64,000 nucleotides of DNA, taken from assembly GCF_964030925.1 (NCBI RefSeq), contig NZ_OZ034992.1, positions 434,001 through 498,000 on the forward strand, given 5' to 3'. The notes below the pieces were generated by a model. The model saw only the letters and a program-made list of their open reading frames with translations, was not told where the DNA came from and did no database searches. Of this stretch, positions 1 through 9,922 are shown piece after piece. Positions within the stretch are counted from its first letter, which is position 1; the number at the start of each line of letters is the position of its first letter. This DNA is from Spiroplasma_E sp902809815 (GTDB lineage: Bacteria > Bacillota_I > Bacilli_A > Mycoplasmatales > VBWQ01). The position numbers were made by a program, and so were the translations under genes.

Positions 1-54
1 TAAAAGTGGTTGTAAAGTTTTGCGAACAGTTTCAACTTCGGGTAATTCTGGCAT
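1..54 (-). CDS. mutM: formamidopyrimidine-DNA glycosylase, N-terminus only
   Basis: Only the first 18 codons are in the window; the gene reads leftward and continues beyond base 1. The start MPELPEVETVRKTLQPLL is the family hallmark, because Pro2 and Glu3 form the catalytic N-terminus of Fpg/MutM enzymes, which remove 8-oxoguanine and other oxidised purines. The ATG is at 54-52 with a GGAAGG ribosome-binding site just upstream. It lies 82 bp downstream of polA in the same direction, so the two DNA-repair genes probably share a transcript. Confidence 0.9.
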   Translation of the reverse strand, partial: MPELPEVETVRKTLQPLL

Positions 55-136
55 TTTTATTTTCCTTCCAATAAAATATAATAAACTAATTTGTTTTAAA
101 TATTAATAAATTTTTAAAAATTTATTTTAATTCAAA

Positions 137-2746
137 TCAGTTATTACCAATACTAGTATTAATTAATAAGGGAACTTTTAATTTAGTAACATTAGACATA
201 ATTTTAGTAATTTTAGTAATAACATCATTAACTTTATTATCTTCAACTTCAAAAATTAATTCATCATGAATTTGTGCAATTAATATTGCATCAATATTTT
301 GTTTTTTTATTTCTTCATAAATTTTATTCATTGCTAATTTTAAAATATCAGCAGCACTACCTTGAATTGGCATGTTCATTGCTATTCGTTTACCAAAATT
401 TTGAATCACCTTATTTTTATTTGTAATTTCCATTACTTCTCTTCTACGATTAAAAATTGTTTGAACATATCCATTTTTTTCACAAAAATCAATTATATTA
501 TTAATATAACTTTTAATTTTTGGAAAAACCGAAAAATATTTATTAATAAATATTTTAGCGTCTTCAACTTTAATTCCTATTTGTTGTGATAAACCAAAAC
601 TAGAAATGCCATAAACAATGCCAAAATTAATAGCTTTTGCATTTTGTCTTTGTTCGTTAGTAACTTCTGCTAAAGGTATATTTAATATTTTACTTGCAGT
701 TTCGCGATGAATATCATGCTTTTGTTGAAAAGCTTTAATTAAATTTTCATCTTCACTAATATGAGCTAATATTCTTAATTCAATTTGCGAATAATCACAG
801 GATAGTATTTTAGTATGTGGTTTGCTTGGAATAAAGATTTTGCGAACTTCTCTTTGTTCTTTATCGCGAATACTAATATTTTGCATATTAGGATCTAATG
901 AAGATAACCTGCCAGTACTGGTTTGTACTTGATTATAAATGCTATGAATTTTACCATCATCAAAAATATATTTTTGTAAACCAAGTAAGTAAGTGGAATA
1001 TAATTTTTGTAATTTACGATATTCTAAAAGAATATCGATGATTGGATGTTGATTTTTTAAACTAATTAAAACTTCAAAAGCAGTACTACCTTTTTTATAA
1101 TTAGGTAATTTTAATTCTTTAAATAAGTATTCACTAATTTGTTTTGGTGAATTTGGATTTAAATTACTATTACTTTCTTTTTTAATTTGTAATTCTAAAT
1201 CTTGGATTTTTAGTAAAGTTTTATCAGTTAGTAGTTTTAATTTTTTTTGATCAATGTTAACACCATTACACTCCATATTTACTAATACAAAAGCAGCAGG
1301 TAGTTCAATCTCTTGATATAAATTTCAGTTATTAGTATCTTTTAATTTTTTTATAAGAATGAGATGAGAATCTGTTAAAAAATTTAATTTTTTTTCTAAA
1401 AAAATAGCTATTTCTTTCTCATCATTGGGAATATTTTTTTTAATACCTTTGCCATAGAAATCATCAGCACTTAAATTTTCTTTAACATTGACATTGAGCA
1501 TAACAGCAATGTTTTCTGGTAATATTTTTTCATTAGCATAAAGAAGGTAAGCAGCTAACATATGGTCAAAAATAATATTATTTATTATCAATTTTAAACG
1601 TAGTCCTGCGATAATAACCTTTTTTAAATCTCAAGTTATTTTTTGTAGTTTTTTATTTTGTAAGAAATGTTGAAAATTAGGACAATTAATTGCATTAATT
1701 TTATTAATATAAAATGTTCCTTTTTCATTTTTAATACCAAAACCAATAATATTATCACGATTATAATTATCACCAAAAATTTCTAATCATAAGTAATTTG
1801 AATCACAATTTCATTCTTGATTTCATTTATTTATAATTTGAACGTGAGATGTACTATTTTTATTAGTTTTAGGATTAGTGTCTTGTGTTAATAAAGAGTT
1901 CATATTATATTGTTTGTAAAAGTCTTGTAACTTTTCATTATTTAAATTTTCAACATTATAATTAAACGTTTCTAAATTACCAGTAATTGGTGTATTTAAA
2001 TTAAGTTGTGCTAGTTGTTTACAAATAATACCATTATTAAAGTTAAGTTTAATTAGTTTACTAACATTTGGTTTTAATTGTTCTACATTTTCAATAATGT
2101 TTTCTAATGTGTCATATTCTTTTAATAAACTAATAGCAGTTTTTTGACCAATTCCTTTAATGCCAGGTAAATTATCAGAACTATCACCCATTAATCCCTT
2201 TAAATCGGTAACTTGATAAGGTAATAATTCATATTCTGATTGAAATGTAGAAATAGTAATAACCTTTAAATCACTCATCCCTTTTTGTGGATTAAGAATT
2301 TTAATATTGTTATCTAATAGTTGTAATAAATCTTTATCACTACTCATAATATCAATTTGATAATTACTAGCAACTTTATTTTTAACAATGCTGCCAATAA
2401 TATCATCAGCTTCATAATTATTTATTTGTCCCCAAGGAATTTGTGCTAAGTCTAAAAATACTTTAACTAAATTAAATTGTTCAATTAACTCAACCGGAGT
2501 TTCACTTCTTTTTCCTTTATATGTTGCTAAAGTTTCATGACGAAATGTTTTACGACCAGCATCAAATGCAACAAAAACACTAGCATAGTTGTTAGATTTT
2601 AAGTACTTAGTCAACATTCTAATAAAAGCATAGACGGCATTAGTTGGAATACCCTGTAGCGAATGTAGATTAACTCCTTGGTATGCAGTAGCATAATATG
2701 CTTTAAATAATAAATTGTTACCATCAATAATTAATGCTTTTTTCAT
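137..2746 (-). CDS. polA: DNA polymerase I
   Basis: An 869-aa protein once in-frame TGA codons are read as Trp. Residues 1-300 are a 5'-3' exonuclease/flap nuclease domain (IIDGNNLLFKAYYA; GLMGDSSDNLPGIKGIGQKT helix-hairpin-helix). Residues 310-490 occupy the place of the 3'-5' proofreading domain but show no DEDD motifs, so proofreading is probably absent. The last 380 residues are the polymerase: motif A DYSQIELRI, motif B/O-helix RQNAKAINFGIVYG, motif C QIHDELIFEV. The role is Okazaki-fragment processing and repair synthesis. It sits just upstream of mutM, and its own upstream region carries two structured RNA candidates. Confidence 0.97.
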
Positions 2747-2821
2747 TTATTCACCTAATTTCATAAAACTATTATAACAATAAGTAAGTATAACTTCATA
2801 TAAAATTAAAAAATTAGCATA

Positions 2822-3003
2822 TAAAAAAACAAGATTTTTTTCTTGCTATCGAACAATAATTAAGTTACAGATTTAATTGTGTAGAAAACATTATAAATAT
2901 AAGGTTTTAGGGTTAATTTTAAGAGAATTATTATATTTATAGTGATTAGAGTTCTGTAACTTAATTATTTAAATATTAAGGATATTTATAAATAGATCCT
3001 TAA
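2822..3003 (-). ncRNA. structured RNA candidate A upstream of polA
   Basis: Reading leftward there is a small hairpin (AAGGAT/ATCCTT, 3001-2979), then a 16-bp perfect stem formed by 2954-2969 and 2855-2870 that encloses about 83 nt, then a CAAGA/TCTTG hairpin followed by a run of T (2845-2824), which is a leftward intrinsic terminator. A TATAAT -10 box lies at 3014-3009 on the same strand. No ORF fits. The arrangement repeats in candidate B next to it. It could be a free small RNA or, as its 3' end is 76 bp from the polA start, a leader. Function unknown. Confidence 0.5.
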
Positions 3004-3059
3004 CTTTTATTATAACATTCAATTTTTAATTTTTAAATTCATTTTTTCTTTTTTATATA

Positions 3060-3294
3060 TAAAAAACAAGAGCTTTTCAGCTCTTGTCTACACAAGAATT
3101 ATTGCTAAGGTAATATGTCATTTATAAAAAAAGGGGGGATTATTTATAAATAAAACTTAAGGTTATTGGGGTTATAGAGTTTAAATTAGGGGTTTTAGAT
3201 TAATTTTAAATTTTTTATATTTAAAAATATTATAATTGAATAATGTTTTGACATATTACCTTAATTTTAAAGGACCTAGGCTATCTAAATCCTT
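3060..3294 (-). ncRNA. structured RNA candidate B, same architecture as A
   Basis: Leftward promoter TTGCAA (3328-3323) and TATTAT (3306-3301), spacing 16. Then come a short AAGGA/TCCTT hairpin around CCTAGG, a 14-bp perfect stem (3249-3262 with 3107-3120) enclosing about 128 nt, and a terminator CAAGAGC/GCTCTTG with T6 (3086-3060). A second hairpin TCTTG/ACAAGA overlaps the terminator's left arm and could compete with it. The enclosed loop shares a near-identical stretch with candidate A (TTAAAATTAA...CTAAAACC). No coding potential was seen. Confidence 0.5.
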
Positions 3295-3728
3295 ATAAGA
3301 ATAATAACAAATAATATTTAAATTGCAAGGAAATTTGTTATTATTTTTAGAAATAATTTATATTTTCAGTTTTTTTTGAAAAATATATTCATACTCTATA
3401 TATCTTTTTTATTTTTTTGATAAATATTTTTGGAAAAATTGCAATAATTTTACCCTACTTATCTTAGTTTTATAAAAAATATTAGTGCATTAATGGAGTG
3501 TTTATTGTTAGTAAAAATTTTTACATATTATGAAATTTTTAAGCACTAATAAAAGTAATAAAACAAAAATATGTGGTTAAACTTATAGTCTTATAGTTTT
3601 AATTTTAGTTATAAAAATTTTGTAAAAAATTATTTAAAAAAAATAAAAAAGATATATAATGATGTCGAATATTTAATATTTAAAATTGAGAAAAAATATT
3701 CAAATTGAAGTAAGGAGAAAATTAAAAA
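3295..3728. other. intergenic, promoter region only
   Basis: About 430 bp without an ORF. Near the right side a TATAAT (about 3654) and an AAGGAG (3713-3718) belong to the rightward gene that starts at 3729. Nothing else was recognised. Confidence 0.4.
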
Positions 3729-3801
3729 ATGCCAAACCCATGAAAAACAGAAACTAATGGTGGTTGGCCCTTAATTACTGGACCATTTTTGATATAAAAT
3801 T

Positions 3802-4735
3802 CTAAATTTTAATTTGTAAAATTGGTGGTTTTAGAAATTTAGAATGTATTCTTTCATAATTATAAAACATAACATATTGATTTACATCATTTATAGCTTC
3901 ATTGATGGATAAATATTGATTTGATCCTTTAGGTAGTCATTCTTGAGATAAATGAGAAAATCAGTTTTCAGATAATACATTACCACCAATATCATAAGGT
4001 TGTTTTTTGCTTAAAATTATTTGTTTATCCTCTGCTCATTTTGTGATATCCTGACAATAAAATTCGTTGGCGTTATCTGAATGTAAAATAACATTTTTTA
4101 CTTGATTTCAAGAAAATTGTTTGTTGATTTTTTCAAGAGCAGGAAGAATTAAATCCTGATATGATTTATTAGGAGCAATATTATAACTAACAACATTATT
4201 TGAATAAAAATCAATAATTACAAAAAGATATAATCATCCTTCTTTAGTATTTATTTGTTTAGTGTCCATTGATCAAATTTGATTTGAAGAGGTTGTACTT
4301 TTATAATCTTTGTTTACTTTATCCATTGTAGGTATTCACTTATTTGGATTTTTTTTGTTTTTAGGATAGTTATTTTTAGTTTGTTTTAATCCTTGAATAT
4401 TGTGTTCTTTCATAATTTTTCGCATTTGTTTTATTGATAATTCTATATTTAAAATGATATTTTTTTCTTGTTTTAATCACTCTTTAAAAGCTGAAAAAAT
4501 TCTTAAATATCCATAAATTCTGCCTTTTCTTGTAGAATGAAATTCGATTAAAAGTTGGCATATTTTTTGATATTTATGATTGCATTTAATAATATGATTT
4601 TCTTCTTTTTTAATAGGTTTTTGTTTATTTTTTAAAAAGTAATATGTTGATCTGTTTAATTGAAGATATTGACATAGGTTTCTAATTGAATATTGATTTT
4701 TACAATCATCAATAATTTTAATTTTTTCTTTGATA
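3802..4735 (-). pseudogene. IS3-family transposase, truncated copy
   Basis: Matches the complete transposase at 4779-5756 but lacks the first 15 codons; sequence identity stops at 4735, where the second copy begins. The integrase core and C-terminus (NYERIHSKFLKPP) are present. It has no native start or ribosome site, so it is probably not expressed as a working enzyme. Confidence 0.75.
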
Positions 4736-4778
4736 GGTGGTTGGCCCTTAATTACTGGACCATTTTTGATATAAAATT

Positions 4779-5756
4779 CTAAATTTTAATTTGTAAAATT
4801 GGTGGTTTTAGAAATTTAGAATGTATTCTTTCATAATTATAAAACATAACATATTGATTTACATCATTTATAGCTTCATTGATGGATAAATATTGATTTG
4901 ATCCTTTAGGTAGTCATTCTTGAGATAAATGAGAAAATCAGTTTTCAGATAATACATTACCACCAATATCATAAGGTTGTTTTTTGCTTAAAATTATTTG
5001 TTTATCCTCTGCTCATTTTGTGATATCCTGACAATAAAATTCGTTGGCGTTATCTGAATGTAAAATAACATTTTTTACTTGATTTCAAGAAAATTGTTTG
5101 TTGATTTTTTCAAGAGCAGGAAGAATTAAATCCTGATATGATTTATTAGGAGCAATATTATAACTAACAACATTATTTGAATAAAAATCAATAATTACAA
5201 AAAGATATAATCATCCTTCTTTAGTATTTATTTGTTTAGTGTCCATTGATCAAATTTGATTTGAAGAGGTTGTACTTTTATAATCTTTGTTTACTTTATC
5301 CATTGTAGGTATTCACTTATTTGGATTTTTTTTGTTTTTAGGATAGTTATTTTTAGTTTGTTTTAATCCTTGAATATTGTGTTCTTTCATAATTTTTCGC
5401 ATTTGTTTTATTGATAATTCTATATTTAAAATGATATTTTTTTCTTGTTTTAATCACTCTTTAAAAGCTGAAAAAATTCTTAAATATCCATAAATTCTGC
5501 CTTTTCTTGTAGAATGAAATTCGATTAAAAGTTGGCATATTTTTTGATATTTATGATTGCATTTAATAATATGATTTTCTTCTTTTTTAATAGGTTTTTG
5601 TTTATTTTTTAAAAAGTAATATGTTGATCTGTTTAATTGAAGATATTGACATAGGTTTCTAATTGAATATTGATTTTTACAATCATCAATAATTTTAATT
5701 TTTTCTTTGATATTTAATTTGTTAATTACTAATGCTATTTGTTTAATTTTATCCAT
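4779..5756 (-). CDS. IS3-family (IS150-like) transposase
   Basis: A 325-aa protein with several TGA-encoded Trp. It begins MDKIKQIALVINKLN with an AAGGA ribosome site 8 bp upstream. Residues 15-45 form the helix-turn-helix-like SIRNLCQYLQLNRSTYY segment. The rest is the rve integrase core, ending in the typical NQYVMFYNYERIHSKFLKPP. It looks like a single-frame OrfB-type enzyme. This is the full-length copy of the duplicated pair and the likely source of activity. Confidence 0.85.
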
Positions 5757-6039
5757 TAATAAAAATCCTTTCAGGTTAAAATTAGTGTTAATTATATAAC
5801 ACAATTGTTTTTAGAATACATTCAGGTTTTTTAAATTAATGGTCTAGTAAAAAGGGCTAAGTGGCAAGTGGCAAGTGGCAAGTGGCCAAAGTTGCTAAAT
5901 GGGAAATTAATGATGTGAATGAAACTAGAGAAAGATGAAAAAGAGAAAAAGAAGAAAAAAAACAACAAAAACAAAACAAAGCGGGATCTAGTTTGAAAAA
6001 ATAAATTTGTTTTAAAAATTATATAAAATATAACAAGAT

Positions 6040-6110
6040 ATTTGGTCTGTATATGAGTTTTTATTTAAACCTATTACTTTATTATTTTAAAGTAAATGGG
6101 TTTTTTATTT
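6040..6110 (+). promoter_or_regulatory. leader hairpin 1 of a four-gene set
   Basis: AACCTATTACTTTA (6068-6081) pairs with TAAAGTAAATGGGTT (6088-6102) and is followed by T6, giving a terminator-like hairpin only about 15 bp before the AAGGAG of the gene at 6134. The same element precedes the genes at 17271 (+), 25462 (-) and 30028 (-). Confidence 0.6.
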
Positions 6111-6133
6111 TTTAATCAAATAAGGAGAAAAAA

Positions 6134-6412
6134 ATGAAACCGATATTATCAAAAGCCCTAAGTAATATTGTAAAACAAGGTGCATGAATTACTAGAGATG
6201 AACCTTTACATCAAAATAAAGAGAAAATACAGAGAGAATTAATAACATATAAACTAAAATCAGAAAATGATTTTGTATATAAAACAGAAATTAATAAGGA
6301 TATTATAATTTATGAATATTTTTTTGAGAAAATAAAAGATAAAGATAATGGTTCTTGCATTGTGACTAGAATTTATTTTAGTAATGATGAGATATGAGAA
6401 AAGATAGTATAG
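6134..6412 (+). CDS. small protein of unknown function
   Basis: 92 aa, starting MKPILSKALSNIVKQGAWITRD, with AAGGAG 8 bp upstream. No signal peptide or membrane segment; the sequence is charged and probably cytosolic or an effector. The TAG stop straddles the left end of the IS5-type element at 6412. If flanks are rejoined the frame would read ...KIVY and stop, so almost nothing was lost. It is preceded by the shared leader hairpin, which links it to the ankyrin genes of this window. Confidence 0.65.
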
Positions 6413-7603
6413 ACATATTCCGTAATTAAATTTTTTAAAAGTCAATTAATAATTTTAAAATTTATTTTATAATTTTGTTATTAACAATAAATTTAGAAAA
6501 GTGTTGATAAAAATGATTTTTGAAAATTTAAAAAAATTAAAAAATGAAGAATTTTACAGATATTTTGGTATAAAACGTTTTCATTTTAATGAAATGTTAG
6601 AAAAATTAATTGAAATAGAAAAATTAATTGAAATAGAAAAATTAATTGAAATAGAAAAATTAGAAAAAAATAAAGGTCGAAAAAATAAACTTTCAGTAGA
6701 AGAAAGATTAATGATGACTTTATTATACTGAAAAGAATATTATACTTTTTTTCAAATGAGTATTAAATCTAAAATGAGCCCATCAAGTTGTTTTCGAAAT
6801 ATTACTTGAGTAGAAAATAAACTTAGTAACCACAAAGATTACCAATTTTTAAAAGAAAGATATAAATTAAAAATTGATAAAAAACAAGAAAATTCAAATG
6901 AATTTCAATTTTATTTAATTGATTCAACTGAGATTGAAATTGGAAGACCAACTAAAAAAAACTACAGTTAGAATATTTTTCTGGTAAAAGTTGAATGTAT
7001 TCTATAAAATTTCAAATTGTATATGATTTTTTTAATAAAAAAATTGTTGATATTTTTGCTGATAATGGTAAAGTGCATGATTTTCAAATATTAAAAAATT
7101 CAAATCTTGAATTTTCAGAAAAAACAATAATTATTGGTGATTTAGGATATCAAGGTATACAAAATATTTATAAAAATACAATAATACCAATTAAAAGAAC
7201 TAAAAATAAAAAATTAACTAAACAAGAAAGAAAATACAATAAGATTGTATCTAAAATTAGAATTAAAGTTGAACATGTCTTTGCTTGATTGAAAAGATTC
7301 AAAATTTTAGTAAATAAATGTAGAAAATCTAAATTTAGACTTATGTACTTAAGATTTAACTTACTTTGTGAAATTTTTAATAAAATAAAACCATTAAAAT
7401 AAAAAAAATATTAAAAATATTTTTTTAAAATTTAAATTTTTATCGAGTTAATATAAAAATATTATTAACAATTTTTTGTTTAAAATGTAAACTCATTTTT
7501 TAAACTATTTTTTCAAAAAATATTTATTTCTATATTCAATAACACTAAATAGTTTTAAAACAATTTTATTGACAATTAATTAAATTTAATTACGGAATAT
7601 GTC
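6412..7603 (+). mobile_element. IS5-type (IS427-like) insertion sequence, copy 1
   Basis: 1192 bp bounded by inverted ends GACATATTCCGTAATTAAAT and its complement. It is 36 bp longer than the 1156-bp copy at 43025 because an 18-bp unit in the transposase is present three times instead of once. No matching target duplication is seen at its flanks (TATA left, TTAA right), suggesting an old insertion or a rearrangement. Confidence 0.85.
6501..7402 (+). CDS. IS5-type transposase made by -1 frameshifting
   Basis: Two overlapping frames. ORF1 (6501 or ATG 6513 to 6971) carries the N-terminal helix region and the first catalytic Asp in LIDSTEIEIGRP. At 6954-6962 the run AAAAAAAAC gives an A AAA AAA C slippery site; a -1 shift continues into ORF2 (to 7402) with YFSGKSW, the second Asp in IIIGDLGYQG and the Glu in IKVEHVFAWLKRF, i.e. 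a DDE_Tnp_4 core. This copy has a threefold LIEIEK repeat near residue 40. Otherwise it looks intact and may be active. Confidence 0.82.
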
Positions 7604-7803
7604 TTAATAATATTCCAATTTCAGCTAATACTTGAAATAAAGTAAAATGTTTATTTCAACATAATTAATAAGTTAACAATTTTGTTGATAATAATAAAAT
7701 TTTAATCTATAAAATTAATACTATTTTCTATTTTCTCTTATTTTATGGCTAATATTCATGTTATTATTACTAAGTAATTAAAAAAATATTAATGAGGTAT
7801 AAG
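7604..7803. other. intergenic upstream of ABC-F gene
   Basis: 200 bp with no gene. It contains only AT-rich sequence and the ribosome site GAGG (7794-7797) of the next gene. Confidence 0.4.
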
Positions 7804-9339
7804 ATGAGTATTGTCACAATTGAGAATTTAACACATGCTAATGGTGGAAAAGTTTTATATAAAAACGCCACTTTACAAATTAATAAAGGTGAACATGTGG
7901 CATTAATTGGTATGAATGGTGTTGGTAAAACAACATTATTAAATATTATTAATGGAACAGTATCTGCAGATCATATTAATTTAAATATTCATCCTAAAAT
8001 TAAAATTGGGTATTTGGATCAACATCAAGAGGTTAATTTAGAATTAACAGTTTTACAATATTTGCGTGAAAGTTATCAAAAACTTTTTGAACGTGAACAA
8101 CAAATGGAAAACTTATATGCAGAAATGGTTAATAATTATAGTGAAGAGTTATTATCGAAAGCAATGAAAATTCAAGATGAATTGACACACCAAGGATTTG
8201 ATACTATTAGTAAAAAAATTGGTCGTTTAGTTGATGGATTGGGTATTAATTTACAGCTTTTAGAACAAACTTTAGGTAGTTTAAGTGGTGGTCAAAGAGC
8301 AAAAGTGTTATTAGCAAAATTATTATTAAATGAAGATGATTTTTTATTACTTGATGAACCAACTAATTTTTTAGATATTGAACAAATTAATTGATTAGCT
8401 AAGTTTTTACAAAATTACCCTAGTGCATTTTTATTGGTGTCACATGATCGTAATTTTATTAATACAACATGTAATATTATTTTCGATATTGATAATTATA
8501 TGATTACTCGTTATGTTGGTAATTTTGAAAGTTTTTTAGAACAAAAAAGTTTACATCATCGTCAATATGAATCAGCATATTCAAATCAAAAGAAATTAAT
8601 TGAAAAATTAGAAACTTATATTAGTAAAAATGCAGCACGTGCTTCAACTGCTAAAAGTGCTGAATCAAGAAGAAAACAATTATCTAAAATTAATGTTTTA
8701 GAAAAACAGCAAATCCAGTCTCCTCCAAAGTTTTATTTTAAGTATTATAAAACAACGAGTTCAATTGCTGTGCAAGCTAAAAACCTTGAAATAGGTTATC
8801 ATAAACCATTAATTAAGCCACTTACTTTTGTTATTAAGACTGGTAGTAAGTGAGTTGTTAAAGGGTATAATGGAATTGGTAAAACTACTTTCTTGCAAAC
8901 ATTAGCCGGTAATATTCCAGCACTTGCTGGAAATATTAATTTAGATGATCGAATGCAAGTAGCATATTTTCATCAGACTGAAGTAATGACTAGTACTACT
9001 CCATTTAATTATTTAAAAGAGTTAGATATTAAATTAAATGATGTTGAGATTAGAAGAATTTTAGCAAGTTTTGGCTTGCGTAGTAATTTAGTAATGAAAC
9101 CAATGAACTTACTTTCTGGTGGTGAACAAACTAAGGTTAGATTAGCAGCATTGGCATTAAAACCTTACAACTTATTAATTTTAGATGAACCAACTAATCA
9201 TATTGATGTTTTAGCTAAAGAGTCTTTATTAAAAGCATTGCAAGAATTTGAAGGCACTGTATTATTGACAACTCATGATACTAATTTTAATAATAGTTGA
9301 GTTGATGGTGTTTTAGATTTTGAAAAATTAACAAATTAG
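7804..9339 (+). CDS. ABC-F family ATP-binding protein
   Basis: 511 aa with two ATP-binding cassettes and no membrane domain. First cassette: Walker A GMNGVGKTT, signature LSGGQRAK, Walker B LLLDEPTNFLD. A charged linker (residues about 250-300, EKQ-rich) follows. Second cassette: Walker A GYNGIGKTT, signature LSGGEQTK, Walker B LILDEPTNHID and switch His in TTHD. Proteins of this class act on the ribosome E site. I chose ATG 7804 instead of 7792 because GAGG overlaps the earlier codon and is correctly spaced for 7804. The subfamily cannot be decided by eye. Confidence 0.92.
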
Positions 9340-9395
9340 TGAAATTAAAATAGTTATTTTTAATATTTAATTTATACATTTAAACAAATAAAAAA

Positions 9396-9428
9396 ACTTA
9401 TAACTAAGATTTAGTTATAAGTTTTTTT
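9396..9428. terminator. bidirectional intrinsic terminator
   Basis: AACTTATAACTAA/TTAGTTATAAGTT with A-run before and T-run after, placed between convergent genes (ABC-F from the left and the 9440 gene from the right). Confidence 0.85.
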
Positions 9429-9439
9429 ATTTGTTTAAA

Positions 9440-9712
9440 TTATCCTTTACGATTACGGTCGTCACGGTCTCGTCTGCTAAATCCACCACTGTTTCCTCAA
9501 CTAGAATCACCACGGTCAGAACGTGGTCTAAAGTTTCCACGATCAGAAGAATTTCTATCCCCTTGTGTTCTTGCTCCACGTTCAGCAAAACGTTTTTCAC
9601 GTTCTTCTGTGATTTTTACAAGTGTTGTTAAACTTGCATTAATAGTAATTACTGTTTCTTTTAAAACTTTAATTTCTTCTAATAATGCTTCGATTGTTTG
9701 ATTGTTTTCCAT
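9440..9712 (-). CDS. small coiled-coil protein with Arg/Gly/Asp-rich tail
   Basis: 90 aa. Residues 1-45 (MENNQTIEALLEEIKVLKET) form a predicted coiled coil. The C-terminal half is rich in RG, RD and SD pairs (RGARTQGDRNSSDRGNF; SRRDRDDRNRKG), resembling disordered RGG-like RNA-binding tails. The start has an AAGAAGAGG site upstream. It is a single gene facing the ABC-F gene. An RNA-binding role is inference only. Confidence 0.7.
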
Positions 9713-9922
9713 TAACAATGCCTCTTCTTTCTGGCGCCTAATTGATAAATCTGATAATAATATCTGATATAATGAGATTAATAAGCACTTAATTAAGTAT
9801 AGCATTAAAATTAAAATTGTATAGTATATAGTCATATATTTTATAGTTAAAAATAATTATTATTATGATAACTATTATTTTTTATTAAATATCTAGTAAA
9901 TAATATTATTAAAATTAGTTTT

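Larger units (their letters stand above)
3759..5857 (-). mobile_element. IS3-family element with a tandem 977-bp duplication
   Basis: The outer ends form an imperfect inverted repeat: left GCCCTTAATTACTGGACCATT (about 3767), right complement GCCCTTTTTACTAGACCATT (about 5857). The stretches 3759-4735 and 4736-5712 appear identical, so the element holds a 5'-truncated copy followed by a complete copy, both reading leftward. The duplicated unit starts in flanking target DNA (GGTGGTTGG), which points to a segmental duplication (or an assembly error) and not to a second transposition. Confidence 0.8.
3729..6004 (+). pseudogene. small gene split by an IS3-type insertion
   Basis: The ATG at 3729 has an AAGGAG 10 bp upstream and reads MPNPWKTETNGGW before running into the IS at about 3767. 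After the IS the frame resumes as VAKWEINDVNETRERWKR followed by a Lys/Glu/Gln-rich tail ending at 6004. Four copies of the 7-mer AAGTGGC lie at the right junction, so the original join cannot be reconstructed exactly. A conventional start, a ribosome site and a charged C-terminus suggest a real small protein, but the family was not recognised. Confidence 0.5.

Noticed and set aside
362..589. Rightward ORF inside polA
   Set aside because: Lies wholly in the antisense of the conserved polymerase domain; no ribosome site.
7792..7803. Upstream ATG for the ABC-F gene
   Set aside because: Overlaps the GAGG ribosome site of ATG 7804.
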